Shown: positions 11,256 to 22,430, counted from the first letter of the stretch. The stretch is DNA of 64,000 bases from Anastatus disparis (GCA_017163975.1 JAFFSR010000249.1:213501-277500), one strand, 5' to 3'. The notes: generated by a model not told the origin, from the letters alone. Numbers and translations: made by a program.

Positions 11256-12882
11256 TACTTTTGTGAATAGACTGTGCTAATAGCATGAAAAATAAATATT
11301 CGAAATTTCTTACCTTTTCAATAAAACAGAAATTAAGAATAAATGATTTTATGAATTTTAATTTGAAAATATTGAAGAAATTATTTAACTCCCCGAATCA
11401 CGTCCGTCCAGTAAAGACATGGAATTCAAACTGATATCTTATGTTTACAAAAACTTGTACGATATATATAGGACAGATAAAACATTTTATTTTATAGTAT
11501 TTTCATCTTGTTTTCTCAATTGTAAGTATTCTCAACTCTCACTCTCAACGTATGGATAAAATTAAAGAATTTAATAACATCATTTCATTTGGTTCAGTTT
11601 TGATATTTATTTTCCATTTGTTAAATTAAATTTGATAATTGAAAGACCTTACTCTTTTGTACACAAACGTTTTATCGCACTATAATATTCTACATTACTA
11701 CTAAACAAACGAATGTTATTTTCTTCATTATTGATCCATTATTATTATAATTATTCAAAATTTAATATTTGACTACTCGCATTTAAAAAAGTTAAAATAA
11801 TATCATAATTATAATTAAATTATTCACTTTTTTTTAACATTTTTAGTATGGCGACGGCCATCGAGTACTAAAAATTAGAAAATTTATTTAAAACCTTCGC
11901 ATTATCTACTCATTAAATACTAATTTTTATTAATAAGAGTAGTTTTACCCTCTCAAATTATTTTTTATTGATAATTCAGAAATCAAAGGATTCTATTTTT
12001 CTATTTTCTTTCAAAACATAACTATCTGTTTAAATCTAAACTATTTTTCCACTGCAAAAATTCAATGCGATTTTTCAACTTTTCACCGATCAAAAATAGG
12101 AGTTGCAACCACCAAAAGTCAAATTCACCAGAATTCGTTATACTTTCTATAAGGAATATTACCCACTTTTACTAAAAAATATTGATTAGGAAAAAAGCTA
12201 TTTTAAAAAAACTTGTTTTTGGGGGTGAACTTTGAGGGTAGATTTCACCCTTTTAATGTGTTTTTAGAATATTTTTATTATAATAATATCTATAAAGCAG
12301 TAAAAATTAAAAAATTCGCTTTTAAATGATTTTAAGATCGAAAGTACTTTACCCTCTGAAAATATTTTTTATTAAAAATACTGGAAAACATAGACTTGTT
12401 TTTTCTATTTCCTTCATAAATATAAAAATTTGGTTATAATCACACTATTTTAAAAGTTTTTACTGCAGAAAATGATGTCAATTTTTCAATTTTTCGTGTA
12501 TTAAAAATAGGGGTTGCAACTCCCAAAAGTCAAACACAGCAGAGTTCGTTTTACTTTTTATGAGGATTATTACCCACTTGGTTTTACTAAAAAATATTGA
12601 CTAGAAGAAAAGTTATTTGAAAAAAAATGTTTTTGGAGGTAAACTTTGAGGGTGGATTTCACCCCTTAAATATGTTTTTCCGTAAATAAAAAAAAATACC
12701 AATCTTTTGCTTTTTTAATGTACTACAGCATATACAAGAATTATCAAAATCGGTGAGTTCGGGTTGGGCTACTTTCCTTGTAAGATTGTAAGCGCTAAAA
12801 GAAAAGTAAAGAACGTAAAAATCAACAGCCGCTATCAAGCGGATAAATTACACCGGTCAACATGATTTTTGGGCCTGACACT

Positions 12883-13114
12883 TGTTGAAATGGACTATTA
12901 GCAACTCACTACAAAGACTTATGTAATAGATGGCGCAATCATCGCTTGTACGCTCTTATGCATAGTACCTCAAGCAAGAAAAAGTCAGTCGGAACTTGCC
13001 TTAGCTTACGATAGGTTCTGTAATGTGAGTGCCCTCGAATGGTTGCTTTTGTATTGTTGTATTGAATAAAATAAACTAATTTACTTATTTCCTATACGAG
13101 TCTTTCATCCAACA
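12883..13114 (+). repeat. Copia 5' LTR (232 bp)
   Basis: Begins TGTTGAAATGG and ends CTTTCATCCAACA, the usual TG...CA boundaries. It contains a polyadenylation-like AATAAAATAAAC near 13065. It differs from the 3' LTR by five substitutions and has no length difference. Confidence 0.97.
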
Positions 13115-13128
13115 GGTTATGGGCCCAG
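13115..13128 (+). promoter_or_regulatory. Copia primer binding site (half initiator tRNA-Met)
   Basis: GGTTATGGGCCCAG directly follows the 5' LTR. It is complementary to the anticodon stem-loop of initiator methionine tRNA, the half-tRNA primer known for Drosophila copia. Confidence 0.9.
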
Positions 13129-13231
13129 TGCTCGTAACAAGGAAATTAAGTAATTAAGATTTATTGGAAGTGGCAAATAATTTTGCTGGAAAGTCGTAGT
13201 GCTACTCGAGTGTAAAAAGGCAAACTAAAAA

Positions 13232-13990
13232 ATGGTCGACCAAGTCGAAAAGTATAGAATACCCTTGTTCGACGGAACGAATTTTCCAAACTGGAAATTT
13301 CGCATAGAGACATTGCTAATCGAGCTGGAATTGGCCGAATTAGTGAAAAAACCATTCACAGAACAAGTAATATTTTTAAATACAGACAAACCTGAAGAAA
13401 AGACAGCAAAGGAAAAGCTACTTGAGAACTGGAATAAAAAAGATAAAAAATGTCGTTCGCAAATCATTCAGCGTATTGCGGATAGCCACTTGGAGTATGT
13501 AAAAGACAAGGAAACTGCATTTGATATCTGGCAATCTTTAACGAACACGTTTGAACGGAAAGGCATTGCTAGCCAATTGTTAGTACGAAAAAAATTATTA
13601 ACAATGAAATTCAACGCGTCAAAAGATACGTTGTCAAATCATTTCTTAGAATTCGATAAGTTGTTCCGTGAATTGAAATCGACCGGAGCTAAACTCGAAG
13701 AAACCGACGCTGTGTGTCACCTACTCTTAACCATGCCCAGTGAATATGAAAATATTGTTACAGCCATTGAAACGTTAACTGCAGACAAGTTGAGTTTAAG
13801 TTTTGTTAAGAGTCGCTTGTTAGACGAAGAAGCCAAACGTTTGGATAGTGGCAAGAAGAACAGATATAGTGTAGATATGTCAAATGTGTTCACGGCGCAG
13901 TCAAACAAAGCTGGAAAACCTAATAAGGAAGGGAAATTTAAATTTACGTGCTACGATTGCGGAAAAAGTGGTCATAAGCGTACAGAATGA
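13232..13990 (+). pseudogene. gag: Copia gag, stops inside the zinc knuckle
   Basis: The capsid-like region begins with a motif of the FDGTNFPNWKFRIE type (residues about 11-26), followed by the helical gag body typical of Copia (LTNTFERKG, LLTMPSEYE). At residues 240-252 the nucleic-acid-binding knuckle reads C-x2-C-x4-H-x4, and the codon that should supply the final Cys is TGA (13988-13990) instead of TGT or TGC. The frame stays open for about 65 further codons and contains a degenerate protease region (FYLDS without the following Gly-Ala) before a stop at about 14200. A change to pol in another frame near 14173 shows an additional indel in the protease region. Gag would form the virus-like particle. 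Confidence 0.93.
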
Positions 13991-14172
13991 AAATCAAAAG
14001 CAAGTAACTATAAATCAAGTTCATCAGCTAACTTCACAACGAAGAATGAAAAAGATAATAGCGATGATAAGGATGCGTTTTGTTTTTCTGCAAGGAATGA
14101 AAGCGACATGTGTGACAAATTGAGTTTTTATCTTGACTCTTTATTTTCTAGATATACATTTTTACATACTGA

Positions 14173-15573
14173 GTGTTCTGTAGCACCAAAGTCGAATTAA
14201 AAACGGCCGTAAAAATAAAAGTGGCAAAGTCAGGAATAGTATTAGAAGCAAACTTTGTAGGAGAGCTTACTGTGAACAGTGGTATTAATGGAAAACAACA
14301 TCTAATAAAAATAAAAGATGTGCTCTTAGTGGAAGGATTAGAACATAACTTAATATCTGTTAGAAAGCTAGAAGTGAATGGATTTAAAGTTATATTTGAA
14401 AATAATAAAGGAACAATTGTAAAAGGACAGATAAAACTTGCTGAGGCCCCGATGGATGAAAAAGTGAATCTTTATAGGTTAAAGTTGACTCAAGTACGTG
14501 GTTCTGCGAATATGTGTGTAAACTCAAGTGAAAGTGATATATGGCATCTAAGGCTAGGTCATATAGGCCATGATTATTTACGAAGATTGTCTAAAAAGGG
14601 CAATGAAATAAATGTTGATAAGCCATCTAGTAGGTGTGGAATCTGTATCGAAGGCAAGCTAGCTAAGTTACTACACGATCAAACGCGGGAAAGAGCAACG
14701 CGACCGCTACAGTTGATACACAATGATGTGTTTGGTCCGATCAACCCGACATCTTACGACAAAAAACGTTATGTAGTTTCGTTTACAGATGACTATACGC
14801 ATTTCACCGCAACGTACGGGATGGAAGCAAAATCTGAAACGTTCCATTATTTTAAGATTTATGCAGCTATGGCCACAGCACACTTTGGCGTAAAAATAAG
14901 TCGTTTCCGATGCGACAATGGTGGCGAATATAGTTCGCTGGAAATGAAAGAATATTTCGAAAAGAACGGAATACAATTTGAATATACAATCAGATACACG
15001 CCACAACAGAACGGACTTGCCGAGCGCATGAATAGAAGCATCTTAGAAAGGTCTCGATGCATGTTGTTGGGCAGTAAAGTCAATAAAATTTTCTGGACAG
15101 AAGCAGTACGCACAGCTGTTTACGTGATAAACAGGAGCCCGACATCAGCGCTTGACTATGAAGCACCAGCAAGCTTATGGTATGGCAAGACTCCAAATTA
15201 TAAGAAACTCAAGGTGTTTGGTTGTGCTGCGTATCTTAAGGTACCAAAAGAACTCGTAGCTGGAAAGTTTGATTCTCGAACCCAAAAATGTTTAATGATG
15301 GGCTACTGCGTAAATGGATATCGTCTATGGAGCGTCGAAAATAACAAGATACTATTAGGAAGAGATGTAGAGTTTAATGAAAGAAAGTTTGAATTTGAAT
15401 CATCTGATAGCTTTGATTGGCTTCCAAGGTATAAAGTGACAGAAGAACCTGACGATATCTTGAAAATTTCGAAGGACGAAGTAATCATAAATGAAAAACA
15501 GGAGGAGAGTGATTCAAAATCCAATGATGAAGTAGAACCTGTAAAAGAAGCCTGTGACGATTCTCAAGCGTAG
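14173..15573 (+). pseudogene. pol: Copia pol, pre-integrase and integrase part
   Basis: The segment opens after the frameshift in the protease region. Around residues 122-160 is the pre-integrase zinc domain (WHLRLGH, then CGICIEGK). The integrase core follows with its catalytic triad: Asp in IHNDVFGP near residue 185, Asp in RCDNGGEY near 248, and Glu in NGLAERMNR near 284, giving the D-35-E spacing. The tail is acidic. The frame closes with TAG at 15571-15573, but the same phase continues past it to TAA at 15676 and then into the reverse transcriptase, so this was one polyprotein. The enzyme inserted the cDNA copy into host DNA. Confidence 0.93.
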
Positions 15574-15681
15574 GTCGCACTTCGCAGGAGCAACAGAGAA
15601 AGAACAAGGCCAAAGTATTTAGAAAACTATACAGTGCTGGCTTTCAACGTAATGGCGTACGTTGATGATGTACCTTAAGAC

Positions 15682-16491
15682 ATGGAAGATATAAAGAAGA
15701 ATAAAAATAAACATGAATGGTTAAAAGCAGTAGACGACGAATTAGCGTCTTTGGCAAAGAATAACACATGGACACTGGTGGATGCACCAACTGGCGTCAA
15801 CGTGATTAATTGTAAATGGATTTTTAAATTAAAGCGTGACTGTGACGGTAATGTAAGTAGATTCAAGGCTAGGTTAGTTTGTAAAGGGTGCGCCCAAATA
15901 AAGGGCTATGACTACGATGAAACGTACGCGCCGGTTGCACGTCTAACCACGCTCAGAGTTTTACTCGCGGTAATAATAGAAAAAGATTTTTTAGCATATC
16001 AATTGGATGTAGAAAATGCATTCTTGCATGGAGACCTGCATGAGAATATCTATATGAATGTGCCTCCCGGTGTAAAAGTAAGTAATGGAAAAATTTGCAA
16101 ATTAAATAAAACTTTATACGGACTCAAACAGGCTCCACGAGAATGGAATTTCACATTTGATACATATATTAGTAGCTTGAATTTTGTAAAATCAGAAGCT
16201 GATAAACGTCTTTATATCGGTAAAGAAGAGAATGCAAATACGTATATCTTACTATACGTAGATGATATTATTTTAGCTGGTAAGGATAAAATTAAAATTG
16301 AAATTGTAAAAGAAAAGCTAAAAAATAAGTTTAGAATGAAAGACATGGGTAAACTCAGTACATTCTTAGGAATTAATATAAAATTTACTAATCAGGGTAT
16401 ATTTTTAAGTCAATCGAACTATTTAGAACAAATGCTTAAGCGATTCAATATGTATGATTGTAAACCAGTAAAAACACCGATCGAAACATAA
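15682..16491 (+). pseudogene. pol: Copia pol, reverse transcriptase part
   Basis: This is in the same phase as the integrase segment. Motifs in order are NTWTLVDAP, CKWIFKLKRD, FKARLVCKG, YAPVARLTTLR, the QLDVENAFLHGDL block with one catalytic Asp, KTLYGLKQAPREW, and the active site LLYVDDII near residue 192. It ends at TAA 16489-16491; the phase continues beyond to the RNase H part. Apart from the bounding stop codons the catalytic core looks complete. Confidence 0.95.
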
Positions 16492-16542
16492 ATTGACTTT
16501 AATGAAGACAGTGTTAGACTCACGAACGAACCGTACAGGGAA

Positions 16543-17187
16543 TTGATAGGCTGTTTATTGTACGTGACACAGACGACTAGACCGGACCTGTGCTTCGCGG
16601 TAAACTATTACAGTAGGTTTCAAAGCGACCCAAGAAGTGTACATTGGAAGGGTCTTAAGCGAATATTGCGCTACATTAAGAATACCGTTTCGTTAGGTTT
16701 ACACTTTAGTAAAGAGGGAACTTTTTTGTTAACCGGTTATGCCGATGCTGATTGGGGAAGTGGCATTGATCGCAAATCCACATCTGGATATATTTTTCAT
16801 TTCAATAACAACTTAATTTGCTGGGGAACAAGACGACAAAGTACAGTAGCTCAATCGACTACTGAAGTCGAATTTATAGCTTTGGCGCATGCAGCAACTG
16901 AGTTTCTGTGGTTAAAGAAACTTTTAATAAATTTTGGTATAACTTGTCAACCATTTGTAATGTATGAAGACAATCAGTCTTGTATAAAACTTTTGACAAA
17001 GTATGAGCATAAAAGATTAAAACATATAGATGTTAAATACAATTTTATAAAAAATCTAGTTGAAGATAAAGTAATGAATGTTGATTATATAGCAACAGAA
17101 AATCAGTTAGCTGACATCATGACTAAAGGATTAGCAGGTGAAAGATTTGTAAAACTAAGATTAAAAATCGGCGTTTCTTCGTTGTAA
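16543..17187 (+). pseudogene. pol: Copia pol, RNase H part
   Basis: Still in the same phase as the reverse transcriptase, this segment carries the Copia-specific connection (LLYVTQTTRPDLCFAVNYYSRF) and RNase H motifs YADADWGSG (Asp), STTEVEFIAL (Glu) and EDNQSCIKL (Asp), then HIDVKYNFI near the end. The open frame begins at a TTG codon, because the natural frame is cut off by the TAA at 16489. The domain would remove RNA from the RNA-DNA hybrid during replication of the element. Confidence 0.94.
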
Positions 17188-17257
17188 AGATTAACAACAA
17201 AAAAAAAAAACTTTAGAAGCGTTAGATAGTAATCTTAGTAGTGGCGTTGTAGGGGAG

Positions 17258-17489
17258 TGTTGAAATGGACTATTAGCAACTTACTACAAAGACTTATGTA
17301 ATAGATGGCGCAAACATCGCTTGTACGCTCTTATGCATAGTACCTCAAGCAAGAAAAAGTCAGTCGGAACTTGCCTTAGCTTACGATAGGTTCTGTAATG
17401 TGAGTGCCCTCGAATGGTTGCTTTTGTATTGTTGCATTAAATAAAATAAACTAATTTACTTATTTCCTATACGAGTCTTTCATTCAACA
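17258..17489 (+). repeat. Copia 3' LTR (232 bp), preceded by AGGGGAG
   Basis: Same length as the 5' LTR, with five substitutions. The purine tract AGGGGAG at 17251-17257 directly abuts TGTTGAAATGG, as required for plus-strand priming. Confidence 0.97.
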
Positions 17490-17707
17490 ACACTTAAGTG
17501 TTAGATTTTGGTTTCTTATAAGTCATTAATTAAGGAAAAATAATTAATTCGATCAAAGTTTTCTTATGTAGAAACCAGAGCAATTTTTGGAAATTAAAAC
17601 AGAATGACCGATTTTTTCAGGATTTTATGATTATTGAAATAAAAAAAAGTTTACTGGGCTAGCAAATCTTTTCTTATATTAAAATAATGATTAATAATAG
17701 AATACAA

Positions 17708-18880
17708 TTACAAATTCAGTAAAAAATTAGTTAAAAAATAAATATTTTTAGTCATTTTCTTATATTTGTTTGAACATTCTCGTACTAAGCCACAAATGTA
17801 ATCGCCCATCATATTTTCGTTGTACTGTCCTTGATAAAGTCCTTTATATTTTGATGGAATATAATCTCTGAATTCAGTTAAGTAAGCATGTAGCATATGA
17901 AGTTTATGAGACATTCTGCAAGCTCATAGTTTTAAAACTTTTAAGCATAATGTCAATCAATTCTCGATAATTATCAACTCTATTGTTTCCAAGAAAACCT
18001 TTAATGACTTCTTTAAGACTTTTCCAGGCTGCTCTTTCAATTGATATTGAGTCAATCAGTGAATTCAAACTGTTTATTATTTGTTTTTTTCGTGATCTGA
18101 CAAAAATACCCGCTGTTATTTTGGCATCAGGTAATTTCGGAAAAAATTCTTTTATATATTCAGAGGCTTTAGAATTTTGATCCAACGCTTTTACAAACTG
18201 TTTTATCAAGCCTAGTTTTATAGTTACGGTGGCGTCAATAAAGTGCTAGGCACTACAACTGGTTCCAGCTCAACATTATGCTTTTCTATCTGAAAGTCGA
18301 CTCGCTTAAGCCATATACGCTGTTGATAGTATACTGAATCTGCTCTACTGTCTCATAAACACAGGTGACAAGGATATTTAGTATATCCACTTCGCATTGT
18401 TATTAGAAAACCAGCTATGTTGAAATCTCCTATTATTGGCAAATTGTATTCTGTGTATTTTAATTTTTCTAGTATCTTCTGAGAGTGGAGAAGAATAGCT
18501 TCTAAGATTTTTGAAGAGCTATTGATGAAAAGTCGCCAGTCAAAAGGAATGCAAGATATTCTGATTTCCTTGAACGAACCGATCACGTCATTGCAGTAAC
18601 AAAATCCATCTTCTTTGACAAAAAAGAAGGAAAACCTCGAATAACGCTGTCTTTGATCATTAATTCTCACATCATCATCAAGGAAATTCCACTACTGCAA
18701 TGGTGAACCTAGAAGCTGCGCTTTATTTCTTAGCAGGTCGAGGTCTTGTATTGAATCATTAAATTCCGTCGAGCTGATGAGATGTGGTCCAAGACCCAGC
18801 GATTTCTTAATAAATTCACTGTCATCGGTGTGAGTCAGTGCACAGACACAATTTTCAATCAATCCCAATAATTTTTTTTT
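17708..18880 (-). pseudogene. Decayed arthropod repeat-associated protein (WRLF-LLH-GYTKYPC-CL family)
   Basis: Reading on the minus strand from about 18880, segments in changing frames show, in order: DSIQDLDLLRNKAQLLGS, stop, WNFLDDDVR, CYCNDVIGSF, WRLFINSS, AILLHSQK, GDFNIAGFL, GYTKYPCHLC, then a linker with WDSRA-like and LTPP, KLGLIKQFVKALD, AAWKSLKEVIKGFLGNNR, MLKSF and finally MSHKLHMLHAYL and YNENMMGDY. I recognise this order as a family of large uncharacterised proteins spread as repeats in arthropod genomes, possibly transposon-derived; the name and enzymatic role are unknown to me. A stop near 18693 and a frameshift near 18215 show it is dead. Cys pairs in GYTKYPCHLC suggest a metal site. 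Confidence 0.6.
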
Positions 18881-19194
18881 AAATACTCAGAACATCCAAA
18901 ACTACATGTCTGCTTGCGATCACACCATTCCTATTAAATGATTCCGTGTAATACTGAGCCAATCGTCAGATATCATGCACCTTTATTTTCAAAATCGGTA
19001 AAACAAGTTTCATTTAGAAGAATCAAGTGAATAAAAACTTCTACAGTAAGATTCTAGTGTAATTACACATTTTCGATGCAAAATTAAAAATAACAACAGT
19101 TCTGCAACCTTTTATTAATACAACATTATTAAAGATTGGTAAAAAATCCTAAATGCATGTAGTACTGTAAAATATTTTTATCCCAACATAAACA

Positions 19195-19455
19195 TACAAC
19201 CTGAAACCCACAAACCACAAACCTCCAAGCTCTAAACCCACAAACCCCTAATCCACAAATCCTAGACCCCCAAACCCCAAACCCCAAATCCACAAACCCT
19301 CAAACCCCAAACCCACAAACCCCGAACCCACGAATCTCAAACCCACGAAACCCAAACTCCAAACCCCCAAACCTCGAAGCCACAAATCGATAAACCCCAA
19401 GCACTAAACCCACAAACCATAAATCCACAAATTCCAAACCCACAAATCCCAGAAT
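19195..19455 (-). repeat. Satellite, AAACCCACAAACC type (C-rich on + strand)
   Basis: Degenerate tandem units of 7-8 bases such as CACAAAC, CCCAAAC and CCACAAAT fill this stretch. It is the inverted counterpart of the longer array at 20345-22430. Confidence 0.85.
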
Positions 19456-19855
19456 CTGACATATAGGCAGACGTAAACTAACTAAAAAAGAATGCAGTAT
19501 TATAAACTATGAGTAAATGTATTTACTTGGAAAGAATTGATTATCTCTTTCTGTGTTATACATAACAAATGATTTTATTTTATTAAACTTATTAACTTTA
19601 TTGGTTTTAATTATATTTCAACTTACTTACGCATATCACCACGAGAAGGTTCAACTTCGGACTTTTATATGTTTTTTTCTGGTTTTTATATTTTTTAATT
19701 TTTTTTATTTTTTTTTTATTTTTTAAAGATTTTAATTTTTTTGGTATTTTTTTAATGTTTGTGATTTTTTTATTTTTCATTATGTATTACTTTTATGTAC
19801 ATTATAATTTGATATAAAATGGTTTTACACACAAATTATGAAGTCATTTTAAGAA

Positions 19856-20251
19856 TTATTGTGCATCTCTTGTGAGTTCTTTCGATTTTCGTTCTTTCGT
19901 ATGTCTTAATGCACTAATCATAGGATCCGATGCAATAAGTATGTAGTGCATTATGTCAGTATTGGTTTTTGTTCTTTGATACATTCTGCTGTGTTGATTA
20001 CGAGCTTTTCGAAAAACTTTATTACTGTCTTTTTGCGCTTCTTCTGAAAACCAACCTATTGGTGCTGGAAATTCTTGCATAATATCACAACCATGTATTA
20101 ATACTTCATGTACAGAAGGTGGCATAGGGTACCAAGGGTATAAACTAGTACATAATTGAGCTGTTTCTATACAATAATCTTTAAATTTAGGAATATTAAT
20201 TTTCGCTCGTTGAGAAATAATTTGTAAAACTGTGTATAACTTTTCTATCAT
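19856..20251 (-). CDS. Small conserved-looking ORF (131 aa), arthropod repeat protein fragment
   Basis: The frame encodes a complete-looking region with YPWYPMPPSVHEVLIHG, then LPIGWF-like PAPIGWFSEEAQKDSNK, then a basic stretch QHSRMYQRTKT and SDPMISALRHTK. I recall this succession (SxHxxLIHG ... SEEAQ ... R-H-xRK ... SDP.I..) from uncharacterised proteins repeated in arthropod genomes, but cannot name it. It lies on the same strand as, and upstream of, the decayed protein at 17708-18880, separated by satellite, and could once have belonged to the same unit. No start context is convincing. The alternative is a chance open frame, which its ordered motif content makes less likely. Confidence 0.45.
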   Translation of the reverse strand: MIEKLYTVLQIISQRAKINIPKFKDYCIETAQLCTSLYPWYPMPPSVHEVLIHGCDIMQEFPAPIGWFSEEAQKDSNKVFRKARNQHSRMYQRTKTNTDIMHYILIASDPMISALRHTKERKSKELTRDAQ

Positions 20252-20344
20252 TTTTTCGTTGATTATTGTAATGTTTGAAACAATTCTTGCTTTACTGAAA
20301 AAAGCGCGAGCAACATTTTCAGTATTTGTTGTTCCAACACCTTA

Positions 20345-22430
20345 TTTTACTACATCAACTGTTGGATTTAAGGTTAGGAGGTTTGTGCATTTTGGGTTTG
20401 CGGGTTTAGTGCTTGGTATTTGTGGATTTATGGTTTGTAGGTTTGGAGCTTGGAGGTTTGGTGTTCGGGGGTTTGTGGATTTTGGGTTTATGGGTTTAGT
20501 GCTTGGTGTTTGTGGATTCATGGTTTATGAGTTGGGAGCTTGAGGGTTTGTAAATTTGGGGTTTGGGGTTTGTGGATTTAGGGTTTGTGGATTCGAGGTT
20601 TGTGGATTTAAGGTTAGGAGGTTTGTGGATTTGGGGTTCGTGGGTCTAATGTTTAGAGTTTGTGGATTTATGTTTTGTAAATTTAGAGCTCGGAGGTTTG
20701 ATGTTTGGGGGTTTGTGGATTTTGGGTTTATTGGTTTTCTGGTTCGGGGTTCGTGTATTTGGAGTTTGTAGATTTAGAGTTTGTAAGTTCGAGGTTTGGG
20801 GATTTGTGTATTTGGAATTTGTAGGTTTGGGGTTTGGGGATTTGTGTATTTGAGGTTTGTGGGTTTAGTCCTTGGTGTTTGAGGATTTAAAGTTTCAAAG
20901 TTTGGGGATTGTGGGTTTGAGGTTTGGAGGTTTAGTGTTTTGGGGTTTGTTAGTTTAGTGCTTAGTGTTTGTGGATTTATGGTTTGTTGTGTTGGAGTTT
21001 GTAGGATCGGAGGTTTGGGGTTTGTGAATTTGGGGTTTGTTAGTTTGGGGTTTGTGGATTTAAGGTTAGAAGGATTGTGGATTTTGGGTTTGCGGGTTTG
21101 GTGCTTGGTGTTTGTGGATTTATGGTTTGTTGGTTTGGAGCTTGGAGGTTTGATGTTTGGGGGTTCGTGGATTTTGGGTTTGTAGGTTTAGTGCTTGGTG
21201 TTTGTGGATTCATGGTTTATGAGTTTGGAGCTTGGGGGTTTGTGGGTTTGGGGCTTATGGATTTTGGGTTTGTGGGTTCGCGATTTGTGGATTTAAGGTT
21301 AATAGGTTTATGAATTTAGGGTATGTGGGCGGAGTGCTCGGTGTTTGTGGATATATAGTTTGTGGCTTAGGAGCTTGGAGGTTTGGTGTTTGGGGGCTTA
21401 TGGATTTTGGGTTTGCGTGCTTAGTGCTCGGTGTTTTTGGATTTATGGTTTGTGAGTTTGGAGCTAGGGGGTTTGTGGATTCAGGGTTTGTGGGTTTGGG
21501 GTTTGTGGGTTTAGGGTTTGTGGATTTAAGGTTAGGAGGTTTGTGGATTTGGGGTTTGTGAATCTAATGTTTAGTGTTTGTGGATTAATGTTTTGTGAAT
21601 TTAGGGTTAGGAGGTTTGTGGATTTGGGGTTTGTGAATCTAATGTTTAGTGTTTGTGGATTAATGTTTTGTGAATTTAGAGCTTGGACGTTTAATGTTTG
21701 GGGATTCGTGGGTTTAGTGCTTGGTGTTTTTGGATTTATGGTTTGTGAGTTTGGAACTTGGGGGTTCGTGGATTTAGGAAATGTGGGTTTGGCGTTTGTG
21801 GATTTAAGGTTAGAAGGTTTGTGGATTTGGAGTTTGTGGGTTTAGTGTTTGGTGTTTGTAGATTTATGTTTTGTAAATTTAGAGCTTAGAGGTTTGGTGT
21901 TTGGGGGTTAGTAGATTTTGGGTTTATTGGTTTTCTGGTTTGGGGTTTGTGTATTCGGAGTTTGTAGATTCAGGGTTTGTGAGTTCGGGGTTTCGGGATT
22001 TGTGTATTTGGGATTTGTAGGTTTGGGATTTTGGGATTTGTGTATTTGAGATTTGTGTGTTTAGTTTTTGGTGTTTGAGGTTTTAAAGTTTGAAAGTTCG
22101 GGGATTGTGCGTTTGGGGATTGTGGGTTTGGGGTTTGGAGGTTGATTGTTTTGGGGTTATTGGATTTGGGGTTTGTGAGTTCGGAAGTTAGGGATTCGTG
22201 AAATTGGGATTTGTGAGTCTTGGGTTTGGAGTTTGTGTATTTGGGGTTTGTAGATTTGGGATTTGTGAGTCCGGGGTTTGAGGATTTGTGTTTTTGGGGT
22301 TTGTAGCTTTCAGGTTTGGGAAATTATATATTTGGGGTTCTTAGATTTATTAATTGTTGGTTTGGAGTTTGTGGATTTAGAGTTCGTGGATTTAGGATTC
22401 GTGGACTTAGGGCTTAGGGGTCTGTGGTTT
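20345..22430 (+). repeat. Satellite, GGGTTTGTGGATTTA type (G-rich on + strand)
   Basis: About 2.1 kb of degenerate units of 7-8 bases (TTTGTGG, TTTGGGG, TTTAGGG) combining to about 15 bases. Open frames reading G-F-V-D-F-G-F-V-G-L are by-products of the 15-base (five-codon) period. Runs of three or four G separated by short loops occur, for example 21484-21516, which fits a G-quadruplex. Confidence 0.9.

Larger units (their letters stand above)
8453..12780 (-). mobile_element. Tc5-like DNA transposon with long inverted ends, decayed
   Basis: The ends are AAAGGAAGGAACCCCAACC (left, 8453) and, read inward from the right, CAAGGAAAGTAGCCCAACC (12780). They are flanked by the trinucleotide TAA at 8450-8452 and 12781-12783. 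Removing the element restores CTAAG, which matches the CTNAG target and TNA duplication known for Tc4/Tc5 elements of nematodes. The inverted ends run for roughly 800-880 bases, unusually long, and each contains two diverged copies of one module of about 430 bases (compare 8560-8740 with 8990-9180 on the left, 12040-12260 with 12480-12690 on the right). The single transposase gene lies between them on the minus strand and is broken. The element is 4328 bases. Confidence 0.85.
12883..17489 (+). mobile_element. Copia-type LTR retrotransposon, near full length
   Basis: Two 232-bp direct LTRs, a primer binding site, gag, integrase, reverse transcriptase, RNase H and a purine tract occur in the Copia order (integrase before reverse transcriptase). 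The five-base target duplication ACACT is intact at 12878-12882 and 17490-17494. Removing the element gives ACACTTAAGTGT, a perfect 12-base palindrome, as the target. The LTRs differ at five positions (about 2 percent), so the insertion is fairly recent, yet the pol frame holds three stops and gag ends in a stop at its zinc knuckle, so the copy cannot make a full polyprotein. It landed about 100 bases beyond the Tc5-like element. Confidence 0.97.

Noticed and set aside
14707..15524. Minus-strand frames inside the Copia and BEL coding regions
   Set aside because: Shadows of real plus-strand pol frames.
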